DNA from: Candidatus Krumholzibacteriia bacterium
Lineage (GTDB): Bacteria > Krumholzibacteriota > Krumholzibacteria > WVZY01 > JAKEHA01
Assembly (NCBI GenBank): GCA_029863355.1
Contig: JAOTVO010000168.1
Span: forward strand, 1-6,132
DNA: 6,132 bases
Reading direction: 5' to 3'
Made by a program: the position numbers and the translations under genes
The notes under the pieces: generated by a model
What the model was told of the DNA's origin: nothing
The model's input: only the letters and a program-made list of their open reading frames with translations
Databases searched by the model: none
Shown: positions 1-5,575 of the stretch, piece after piece
Position numbering within the stretch: the stretch's first letter is position 1
Layout: every line of letters begins with the position of its first letter

Positions 1-1
1 G

Positions 2-241
2 TGGCTTCTTCTCGGCCGAGTAATCTACGCGTCCGCCGGCATCGGCATCGGCTACTTCGACGGCGACTGGCTCGACAATCCCTTCTACGCGCTCCGCGCC
101 GGCGTCGACTTCGACTTCGGCGGCCTTCACCTCGACGCATTCGCCACGTACCGTTTCCAGAACTCCAAGGTGTTCGACGACGTCGATCAGGACGATCTCA
201 ACGCGATCACGTTCGGTGCGGTGGTGCGCTTCGGGGGGTAG
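2..241 (+). CDS. Outer membrane beta-barrel protein, C-terminal fragment
   Basis: This is an open frame running in from the left edge (reading from base 2) to a TAG stop; the start lies outside the window. The 79 visible residues alternate polar and hydrophobic/aromatic positions in short strands (for example FYALRAGVDFDFG and HLDAFATYRFQ). They are joined by acidic turns such as KVFDDVDQDD, and end in ITFGAVVRFGG. This pattern is typical of the last strands of an outer membrane beta-barrel, where the final amphipathic strand with a near-terminal Phe acts as the signal for the barrel assembly machinery. The fragment is too short to identify the family or the transported substrate. The gene converges on kynU with 3 bp between the stop codons and no visible terminator. 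The barrel reading is an inference from strand periodicity; the coding frame itself is well supported because it ends cleanly beside the next gene. Confidence 0.7.
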   Translation, partial: WLLLGRVIYASAGIGIGYFDGDWLDNPFYALRAGVDFDFGGLHLDAFATYRFQNSKVFDDVDQDDLNAITFGAVVRFGG

Positions 242-244
242 TCT

Positions 245-1441
245 CTAGGCGCTCTGACACGCGCTCGCCAAGCTACCCATCGCCTCCACCAGCTGCCCGT
301 CCGACAGGTACGGCGCCGGGCCCAGGCGGAGCACGTCGCCGCGGAAGTCGGTGTGGACGCCCGCCTCTTTCAGGGCGGCGCTGATCTCGTCGGCGCGCGG
401 AGAGGTGAGGGTGAGGAAGCCGCCGATTTCGCTCAGGGGGGTGTCGCGGTCGCGCGCGATCACGGACGGCGGGAGGTCGAGGGCGTCGAACTGTTCGGCC
501 AGTAGTCCCACTTGATGCTGGCTTACTTCGCGCAAGAGTTCCGGTGTCAATCCCTGCTCCTGGAAGAACGCGAACACGGCGGCGGCGCGGTAGTGGCTGG
601 TGGGGTCGTAGGTGGCACCGGCGAAGCGGGAGGGGCCGGTGCCCCACGCCACGCGGGAGCCGGGCGTGGCGGTGAGGCGGTCGAACTCGGCGTACCAGCC
701 GGTGACGATGGGTTTGAGGTCGCGCTTGGGGGGTACGCGCAGGAATGCGTTGCCCTCGCCGAGCTGGCAGTACTTGTAGCCGCCGCCGGTCACGAATGCT
801 TCTTGGATTCCCATTTCCTCGAGCGAGAACGGTATCACGTTGAGATGGTGGTAGGCGTCCACCAATAGCTCAGCGCCGTGCAGGGTGCACGCGCGCATCA
901 CGCGGTCGAGGCCGGGTACGATGCGCGCGTTACGAAAGAGCACGCTGGAGACGAGCACGGCGGCGGTGCGATCGTCGATGGCGGCGCACAGGCGCTCGGC
1001 GATGGCGTCCGGGGGATCGGCGCTCACCTTCTCGACGTGCAACCAGCCTTCGGCGAGGCGGTCGAGCTGGCGGCGAATGGCGTGAAACTCGCCGTCGGTG
1101 GTGACGAGGCGCGGCCGCTCGCGAAGCGGCAGCGCGGAGAGCCACTTGATCAGAAGATCGTGCGTGGCGGGACCCAGCGCGATGTTCTGGTGGTCGTCCT
1201 CGCCGAGGAGCCGCGCGTAGCCGCCGCGCACCACGTCGGACATGGCCTGGGCGAAGTCCCATTTGTCGTCCACGTGCTCGGCGGCCATGAGCCACGCCTG
1301 CTGCTGCCCCTGAAACGCCATGTCCGGCCAGGCCTGGTGGGAGTGGCCGGTGAGGAGGAGCCGCTCGGAGACCTTGAACCGGGTGTAGTGGCGCGCGAGC
1401 GGGTTGGGGGTCTGGGCGAGGTCGCGCGCGGTAAACGGCAT
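245..1441 (-). CDS. kynU: Kynureninase-family PLP-dependent enzyme
   Basis: Predicted 398-residue cytoplasmic fold-type I PLP enzyme, close to the usual bacterial kynureninase length. Kynureninase hydrolyses kynurenine to anthranilate and L-alanine. Visible landmarks: an N-terminal GHSHQAWPD segment (residues 32-40); the Asp expected to hold the PLP pyridine nitrogen, D195 in LLVDAYHHLNVIP; the Schiff-base Lys K223 in GGGYKYCQLGEG; W249 in GWYAEF; a GTGPSRF segment near 267-273; and R372 in DVLRLGPAPYLSD, matching the kynureninase arginine that binds the substrate carboxylate. The start is ATG, preceded by an AAGGA/GGAG ribosome binding site; the longer open frame upstream runs through kynA in another frame and is spurious. 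It follows kynA by 11 bp, so the two are almost certainly co-transcribed. The N-terminal motif differs from the textbook kynureninase DGNSLG-type segment, so this is a divergent subgroup. A related class V aminotransferase-like activity is possible, but the kynA linkage favours kynurenine as substrate. Confidence 0.82.
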   Translation of the reverse strand: MPFTARDLAQTPNPLARHYTRFKVSERLLLTGHSHQAWPDMAFQGQQQAWLMAAEHVDDKWDFAQAMSDVVRGGYARLLGEDDHQNIALGPATHDLLIKWLSALPLRERPRLVTTDGEFHAIRRQLDRLAEGWLHVEKVSADPPDAIAERLCAAIDDRTAAVLVSSVLFRNARIVPGLDRVMRACTLHGAELLVDAYHHLNVIPFSLEEMGIQEAFVTGGGYKYCQLGEGNAFLRVPPKRDLKPIVTGWYAEFDRLTATPGSRVAWGTGPSRFAGATYDPTSHYRAAAVFAFFQEQGLTPELLREVSQHQVGLLAEQFDALDLPPSVIARDRDTPLSEIGGFLTLTSPRADEISAALKEAGVHTDFRGDVLRLGPAPYLSDGQLVEAMGSLASACQSA

Positions 1442-1452
1442 GGCTCCGGTCC

Positions 1453-2226
1453 TTAGAAGTCGGCGCGGATGATCCAGAGGTCGGGAAAGAGGGGCTTCAT
1501 GAGGGTGGTGCGCAGGTACTCGGCGCCGGTCGAGCCGCCGGTGCCGGGCTTGGTGCCGATGGTACGCTCCACCATCTTCACGTGGCGGTAGCGCCACTCC
1601 TGCATGCCCTCGTCGAGATCGACGAAGCGCTCGCAGAGGCTCGCGAGCTGGGGATCGTTCCGGTAGACGTCCATGAGCGCGCGCTGCATGGCGCTCGACG
1701 GCACGACGGGCCGGGTGACGTCGCGCTCGAGCACGTCGCGGGGCACGGGGTAGCCGCGCGCGGCGAGAAAGCGCACGAGCGCGTCCCACAGGGTGGGCGC
1801 GGCGTAGCGCTTCTCGAGCGTCGAGCGCGAGGGGGTGCCGGCGGCGAACCGCTCGATGGGCCCGTGGCGCTTGTGGCCGAGGACGAACTCGAGCTCGCGG
1901 AACTGGCGGGACTGGAATCCACTCCCGTCCTCGAGGCGGTCGCGGAAGGCGAGGAACTCGAGGGGCGTCATGGTCTCGAGGATGTCGATCTTGGCGACCA
2001 TCATCTTGAGGATGGTCAGCACGCGCTTCATGGTGTGGAACGCGCGGGGCAGGTCGCCGGCGCCGAGGAGCCCGACGAGGTAGTCGACCTCGTGGAGCAC
2101 CTCCTTGAACCACAGCTCATAGCTCTGGTGGATCACGATGAAGAGCATCTCGTCGTGGTCGTCCCCCCCGGGTTTCTGGAGTCCGAGGAGGCGGTCGAGC
2201 TCGAGGTAGTCGGAGTAGTTGGGCAT
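1453..2226 (-). CDS. kynA: Tryptophan 2,3-dioxygenase
   Basis: Heme enzyme of 257 residues that opens the indole ring of L-tryptophan with O2 to give N-formylkynurenine, the first step of the kynurenine pathway; it acts in the cytoplasm, normally as a tetramer. The family signatures are clear: FIVIHQSYELWFKEVLHE (residues 29-46), with H33 as the distal His equivalent to Xanthomonas H55; FLAFRDRL (91-98), with R95 matching the substrate-carboxylate Arg; SGFQS (102-106); the axial heme ligand H215 in WRYRHVKMVERTIG; and GTGGS (228-232), with T229 in the substrate-amino position. The length is slightly short compared with the ~280-300 residues of other bacterial forms, mainly at the N-terminus. 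The ATG start at 2226 has a GGAG site 6 nt upstream. A 45-codon in-frame extension upstream lacks family similarity and covers the promoter, so it was rejected. First gene of a kynA-kynU operon, divergent from the histone-fold gene. Confidence 0.96.
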   Translation of the reverse strand: MPNYSDYLELDRLLGLQKPGGDDHDEMLFIVIHQSYELWFKEVLHEVDYLVGLLGAGDLPRAFHTMKRVLTILKMMVAKIDILETMTPLEFLAFRDRLEDGSGFQSRQFRELEFVLGHKRHGPIERFAAGTPSRSTLEKRYAAPTLWDALVRFLAARGYPVPRDVLERDVTRPVVPSSAMQRALMDVYRNDPQLASLCERFVDLDEGMQEWRYRHVKMVERTIGTKPGTGGSTGAEYLRTTLMKPLFPDLWIIRADF

Positions 2227-2266
2227 GGATCGCTCCGTTATTGGGTCGGCGGCGGCGCTGGGGCCC

Positions 2267-2295
2267 AGGATACGCGCTGATTTTGCGCTGGACAA
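2267..2295 (-). promoter_or_regulatory. Predicted sigma70-type promoter for kynA-kynU
   Basis: Read on the minus strand there is a -35 element TTGTCC (2295-2290), exactly 17 bp of spacer, and a -10 element TATCCT (2272-2267). Each matches four of six consensus bases. Transcription would begin near 2260, giving a leader of about 35 nt before the kynA ATG with its GGAG site. No recognisable operator half-sites were seen. Confidence 0.45.
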
Positions 2296-2370
2296 GGCTC
2301 TCGCGCCTGGCGGAATCTGTGGGCGCCGGATCCGCGGGGTGGCCGCGGCCGGCCCCAACACGAGTCCTCA

Positions 2371-2377
2371 GGGAGGA
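2371..2377 (+). promoter_or_regulatory. Strong Shine-Dalgarno site of the histone-fold gene
   Basis: GGGAGGA lies 5 nt upstream of the ATG at 2383 and is the best ribosome binding site in the window. It fixes the start of this very short gene and suggests efficient translation, as expected for an abundant structural protein. A weak plus-strand promoter match (TGGACA at 2289-2294 with a poor -10 near 2312-2318) overlaps the kynA -35 element but is not convincing on its own. Confidence 0.75.
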
Positions 2378-2382
2378 AGTCT

Positions 2383-2568
2383 ATGAGTGACAACGAGATC
2401 CTGATTGTAGTGTCGAAGCTCAAGAACTATGTCCGCGACAAGAGCGGCTTCAACACGGCGGGCAACGTCGCCCCGAAGCTCTCCGAGCTGCTCCGCCACA
2501 TGTGCGACGAAGCGATCCAGCGCGCCCGCGAAGATGGGCGTAAGACGTTGATGGATCGCGACTTCTAG
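2383..2568 (+). CDS. Small bacterial histone-fold protein
   Basis: A 61-residue protein that reads as one histone fold. A predicted helix 1 (about residues 9-22, SKLKNYVRDKSG) is followed by a short loop (FNTAG) and a long central helix 2 (about 28-52). Then comes the loop RKT (53-55) and a stub of helix 3 (LMDRDF) that ends at the stop codon. The segment EAIQRAREDGRKTLMDRDF aligns without gaps to the archaeal histone HMfB segment EAIKLARHAGRKTIKAEDI. It keeps the R-T pair of loop L2, which contacts DNA, and the R53/D60 pair equivalent to the buried R52-D59 salt bridge. Helix 3 is almost absent, as recalled for short histone-fold proteins of some bacteria. It probably dimerises and binds DNA as a chromosomal architectural protein; that role is inferred from the fold, not shown. 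It has a strong ribosome binding site and stands alone, divergent from kynA and convergent with fumC. Confidence 0.75.
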   Translation: MSDNEILIVVSKLKNYVRDKSGFNTAGNVAPKLSELLRHMCDEAIQRAREDGRKTLMDRDF

Positions 2569-2611
2569 TCGCCCCCCAGCTCACGCTCGCCGGCCGGCCC
2601 GGGCCCGGTCC

Positions 2612-4024
2612 TCAGGGCTCGGGCTCGGTCATGCGCCGGTAGTCGAGCAGGCGGTCCAGCTCGGCGTCGGTGAACGCGCCGCTGGCGCGCGCCACCTCGC
2701 GCACGGTCTTCCCGCTCGCCGCCGCCTCCTTGGCCAGCGCGGCCGCCCGGTCGTAGCCAATGCGCGGGGCCAGCGCCGTGCAGACGGCGAGATTGCGCTC
2801 GAGGACGGCGCGCATGTGTTCCTCGTGCGCCACGATCCCGGAGACGCAGCGATCGGCGAGCACGCGGCTCGCGGCCGCGAGCCATTCCACGTTGGCCAGC
2901 AGATTGACCGCGATGAGCGGCATCATGAGGTTGAGCTCGAAGGTGCCGCCGAGGCCGCCGAGTGTCACGGCGGCGTCGTTGGCCACCACCTGGGCGGCCA
3001 CCATGACGACGGCCTCACAGATGACGGGGTTCACCTTGCCGGGCATGATGGAGCTTCCCGGCTGAACGGCCGGTAGAGTGATCTCGCCCAGGCCGGCGGC
3101 CGGCCCCGACGCCATCAGGCGCAGGTCGCCCGCCACCTTGGCCAGCCCCACGGCGACGGCCTTCACGAGCCCCGACGCCTCCACGCACGCATCCTTCGCT
3201 CCCTGCGCCTCGAAGTGATCGGCCGCCTCGCGGAAAGCCAGTCCGGTGTCTTTCCGGATGTAGGCGATGGCCCGCGCGGGAAACTCGGTGCGGCGGTTGA
3301 GGCCGGTGCCGACGGCGGTGCCGCCGAGGGCCAGCTCGAGCAGCGCATCGCGCGCGCGCGCGGCGCGCGCGCCGCCGCTGGCCACCTGCCGGGCGTAGCC
3401 GGCGAACTCCTGGCCCAGGCGCACGGGGGTGGCGTCCATGAGATGGGTGCGCCCGCTCTTGACGACGCCGTCGAACGCCCTTGCCTTCTTGGACAGCGCC
3501 CCCTCCAGGTGCGCCAGCGCGGGCACCAGGTGCTCGTGGATGGTGCACGCCACCGAGACGTGGATGGCGGTGGGGATCACGTCGTTGGAGGACTGGCTCA
3601 TGTTGACGTGATCGTTGGGATGGATGGGCGGATGCGCCGGCTTCCTGACGCGCTTGCCGAGGACCTCGGCGGCGCGGCGCGCGATCACCTCGTTGGCGTT
3701 CATGTTGGTGGAGGTGCCGCTCCCGGTCTGGAAGACGTCCACGGGGAAGGCGTGGTCGAGCTTGCCGGCAGCCACTTCGGTCGATGCCTGCACGACGGCG
3801 CGCGCGATGCGCGCGTCGAGGTCGCCGAGGTCGGCGTTGGCGCGGGCGCACGCGCTCTTGACGATCCCCAGCGCGCGGATGAACGCGCGCGGGAAGCGCC
3901 GCCCGCTGATGGGGAAGTTCTCCACCGCGCGCGCGGTCTGCGCGCCGTAGTAGGCGTCCTCGGGCACCTGCATCTCGCCCAGGGAATCCCGCTCGATTCT
4001 GTGCTTGGGCCGGTGCTTGGGCAT
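2612..4024 (-). CDS. fumC: Class II fumarate hydratase
   Basis: Full-length (470 residues; E. coli FumC is 467) iron-independent fumarase that interconverts fumarate and L-malate in the TCA cycle; a cytoplasmic homotetramer. Features in order: the N-terminal RIERDSLGEMQVPEDAYYGAQT; TGSGTSTNMNANEVI (100-114); HPNDHVNMSQSSND (135-148), which includes the second dicarboxylate site; SGRTHLMDATP, with the catalytic-site His at 194; GGTAVGTGLN (234-243); and the superfamily signature GSSIMPGKVNP (323-333) on the mobile loop carrying the catalytic Ser. PGKVNPVICEAVVMVAAQV and FELNLMMPLIAVNLL favour fumarase over the related aspartase, which typically has PAKVNP. The N-terminus holds a short tandem repeat, PKHRPKHR, that is not part of the conserved family start. 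ATG start with a G-rich site (AGGGGG) 7 nt upstream. Divergent from the macrodomain gene, convergent with the histone-fold gene (43 bp between stops). Confidence 0.95.
   Translation of the reverse strand: MPKHRPKHRIERDSLGEMQVPEDAYYGAQTARAVENFPISGRRFPRAFIRALGIVKSACARANADLGDLDARIARAVVQASTEVAAGKLDHAFPVDVFQTGSGTSTNMNANEVIARRAAEVLGKRVRKPAHPPIHPNDHVNMSQSSNDVIPTAIHVSVACTIHEHLVPALAHLEGALSKKARAFDGVVKSGRTHLMDATPVRLGQEFAGYARQVASGGARAARARDALLELALGGTAVGTGLNRRTEFPARAIAYIRKDTGLAFREAADHFEAQGAKDACVEASGLVKAVAVGLAKVAGDLRLMASGPAAGLGEITLPAVQPGSSIMPGKVNPVICEAVVMVAAQVVANDAAVTLGGLGGTFELNLMMPLIAVNLLANVEWLAAASRVLADRCVSGIVAHEEHMRAVLERNLAVCTALAPRIGYDRAAALAKEAAASGKTVREVARASGAFTDAELDRLLDYRRMTEPEP
4001..4022. repeat. 12-bp tandem repeat at the fumC start
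   Basis: GTGCTTGGGC occurs at 4001-4010 and again at 4013-4022, giving a 12-bp period with almost two copies. On the minus strand it encodes the repeated Pro-Lys-His-Arg at residues 2-9 of FumC. On the plus strand the second copy supplies TTGGGC, the proposed -35 element of the macrodomain promoter. Confidence 0.85.
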
Positions 4025-4045
4025 CTCGCCACCCCCTGCTATACT
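4017..4045 (+). promoter_or_regulatory. Predicted extended -10 promoter for the macrodomain gene
   Basis: TTGGGC (4017-4022), a 17-bp spacer and TATACT (4040-4045), the latter preceded by TG at 4037-4038, form a good sigma70-type promoter with an extended -10. TATACT matches five of six consensus bases. Transcription would start near 4052, about 38 nt before the GTG start. The -35 element lies inside the first codons of fumC. Confidence 0.6.
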
Positions 4046-4062
4046 AGGGGCTCCGAACCCCC

Positions 4063-4091
4063 ATTGTAGACCAACGCGGGAGGGATGTCGT
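4063..4091 (-). promoter_or_regulatory. Predicted fumC promoter
   Basis: On the minus strand ACGACA (4091-4086) is followed by 17 bp and TACAAT (4068-4063). These match four and five of six consensus bases. Transcription would start near 4056, leaving a leader of about 32 nt before the fumC ATG. The -35 element overlaps the GTG start codon of the macrodomain gene, and the leader runs through that gene's -10 element. Confidence 0.5.
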
Positions 4092-4674
4092 GGTCCACGA
4101 GTTCACCATCGACAAGGCGCGGCTGGTTCTCAAGCAGGGTGACATCACGCGCGAGGACACCGACGCCATCGTCAACGCGGCCAACGCCTCGCTCATGGGC
4201 GGCGGCGGCGTGGACGGGGCCATCCACCGCGCCGGCGGACCGGCGATTCTCGAGGCGTGCAAGGCCATCGTGGCCGAGCGGGGACGCCTGCCCACGGGCC
4301 ACGCGGTGATCACCCCGGGGGGGAATCTCCCCGCCCGTCACGTCATCCACACGGTGGGGCCGGTGTGGCGCGACGGCACCGCGGGCGAGCCGGCGCTTTT
4401 GGCCGACGCCTACCGCAACTCTCTGGGCCTGGTCCTCGAGCACGGCCTGGCCAGCGTCGCCTTCCCCTCGATCAGCACGGGCGCCTATGGCTACCCCATC
4501 GGGCTCGCCGCCGAGGTGGCGCTGCTCGCCGTGACGGAGGAGCTGCGCGCGCACGGGCGCCCGCTGGAAGTGCGCTTCGTGCTCTTCTCGAGCGCCGACC
4601 TGGAGACCTACGAGCGGACGGCGCGCGCTATCGCGCGAGAGGCAGGGGCAGACTCTCCCCCAGATCGAGGGTGA
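4090..4674 (+). CDS. Macrodomain protein (MacroD/YmdB-type ADP-ribosyl hydrolase)
   Basis: A 194-residue single macrodomain. Known MacroD-type members cleave ADP-ribose from acidic side chains or deacetylate O-acetyl-ADP-ribose, in the cytoplasm. Landmarks: GDIT (17-20), whose Asp holds the adenine; AIVNAANASLMGGGGVDGAIH (27-46), with N32 and D42 ten residues apart as in the catalytic N25/D35 pair of E. coli YmdB; TGHAVITPGGNLPARHVIH (69-87); and the phosphate-binding loop FPSISTGAYGYP (125-136). The C-terminal tail after about residue 184 is not conserved. The start is GTG at 4090, 5 nt after GGGAGGG; the nearby ATG at 4085 is out of frame and too close to the Shine-Dalgarno. The 3' end overlaps the convergent metallo-hydrolase gene by 47 bp. 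Its cellular targets cannot be told from the window; no ADP-ribosyltransferase gene lies beside it. Confidence 0.93.
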   Translation: MVHEFTIDKARLVLKQGDITREDTDAIVNAANASLMGGGGVDGAIHRAGGPAILEACKAIVAERGRLPTGHAVITPGGNLPARHVIHTVGPVWRDGTAGEPALLADAYRNSLGLVLEHGLASVAFPSISTGAYGYPIGLAAEVALLAVTEELRAHGRPLEVRFVLFSSADLETYERTARAIAREAGADSPPDRG

Positions 4675-5458
4675 CGAGGAGCGGTCCGAGGAGACGCTGC
4701 ATCTCCTCGGCGTCGCGCGGTTCCGTGCGCTCGCCCAGAAAGAGCCAGCCGTAGGCGCCGTGGTGCGTCGGGATCACCGTGCGCGCGCGCGTGTCGAAGG
4801 CGGCGAAGACGGCGTCGGTGCCGTGCAGGTGGCCGCTGATGTTCAAGATGGCGATGTCGGGGCGGTAGCGGTTCCCCACCTCGGCGAATCCCCGGAAGTA
4901 GTTGGTGTCCCCGCTGTAGTAAACGTTCCCGTAGGGCGTCTCCACCACCCATCCCAGCGCGCGCCCGTCGGCGCGTCCCTTGAGACCCCAGCGCCCGCCC
5001 ATGTGGTGTGCGGCCACCGCCACGATGCGCCCGCCGGGGTAGTCGACCGCCTCGCCCGGCGCCATCGCGCGCACCTCGAGCCCCAGCTCCGCGACGTGCT
5101 TCGCCGCAGGCTCCGGGCAGAGGACGACGGTCCCGCGCGGAAAGGTGGCCAGCGTGGCGGGGCTCAGGTGGTCGTGGTGGGCGTGCGAGATCACCACCAC
5201 GCGCGCGCCGGAATAGTGCGCGGGCGGCGGCGCGCCCACCTTGCGGCGGCGAAGGGGCAGGGAGCGTTCGAAGACCGGGTCGGTGACGATGCCGAAGCCG
5301 TCCACGTCGATGTAGCAGCAGGCGTGGCCCCAGAAGGTGACGGCGTTGCGCGCGGGTTCGGGAAAGAGCACGGAGTCGGCGGTGGCGAGCTCCGACGCGC
5401 CGCACCCCGTCGCGGCGAGGAGCAGGCCGCACGCCGCGGCGGCCGCCGCGCGCGTCAC
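4628..5458 (-). CDS. MBL-fold metallo-hydrolase lipoprotein (UlaG/NAPE-PLD-like)
   Basis: Metallo-beta-lactamase-fold hydrolase, 276 residues from the chosen GTG start. The N-terminus reads as a lipoprotein signal: MTR, an Ala/Leu-rich stretch, then LLLAATGC with the lipidated Cys at 19; position -3 is Ala rather than Leu, so the lipobox is imperfect. The catalytic domain has WGHACCYIDVDG and IVTDPVF, the metal motif HAHHDH (H92, H94, D96, H97), HH at 151-152 before MGGRW, the bridging Asp D184 in SGDTNYF, and a distal His in IPTHHGAYG (232/233). The layout resembles UlaG and NAPE-PLD-like enzymes, which hydrolyse lactone or phosphodiester bonds; the substrate here is unknown. An upstream GTG at 5548 follows a G-rich site and would add 30 residues, making an overlong signal peptide, so it is less likely but not excluded. 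Same strand as the AEC permease upstream, with a 117-bp gap. Confidence 0.85.
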   Translation of the reverse strand: MTRAAAAAACGLLLAATGCGASELATADSVLFPEPARNAVTFWGHACCYIDVDGFGIVTDPVFERSLPLRRRKVGAPPPAHYSGARVVVISHAHHDHLSPATLATFPRGTVVLCPEPAAKHVAELGLEVRAMAPGEAVDYPGGRIVAVAAHHMGGRWGLKGRADGRALGWVVETPYGNVYYSGDTNYFRGFAEVGNRYRPDIAILNISGHLHGTDAVFAAFDTRARTVIPTHHGAYGWLFLGERTEPRDAEEMQRLLGPLLVTLDLGESLPLPLAR

Positions 5459-5575
5459 TTGCCGAGATTCCACGAGACGCAGGCGCGCACAGACGACGCC
5501 TGCAGGCAGTTCACCTCGACCGCGATCGCGCTCAGCACCTACTTGCACTAGACCCCCCGCGCGCTGTGTGCGCTC

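Noticed and set aside
1442..2113. In-frame N-terminal extension of kynU making a 622-residue protein
   Set aside because: The extension reads kynA in the wrong frame and is Arg/Pro/His-rich; the internal ATG at 1441 has its own ribosome binding site and gives the normal family length.
1582..2280. Long plus-strand open frame (232 codons) opposite kynA
   Set aside because: It is the antisense shadow of kynA in GC-rich DNA; its low-complexity Glu/Val/Gly-rich translation resembles no family, while kynA carries complete heme and substrate motifs.
2569..2611. GGCCCGGGCC palindrome (2596-2605) as a bidirectional terminator between the histone-fold gene and fumC
   Set aside because: It is a perfect palindrome without a loop, and no T-tract follows on either strand, so it does not meet intrinsic terminator criteria.
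3215..4069. 284-codon plus-strand open frame opposite fumC
   Set aside because: Antisense shadow of a fully conserved fumarase; the Gly/Ala/Val/Arg-rich translation is typical of reverse-frame GC-rich reading.
245..5458. Kynurenine genes plus macrodomain as an NAD synthesis and ADP-ribose recycling cluster
   Set aside because: Kynurenine 3-monooxygenase and 3-hydroxyanthranilate dioxygenase are absent, and the genes lie in separate, oppositely oriented units; the link would be only thematic.
4760..5551. 263-codon plus-strand open frame opposite the metallo-hydrolase
   Set aside because: The opposite strand encodes an intact HxHxDH metallo-hydrolase; this frame has no domain-like pattern and no good ribosome binding site was noted.
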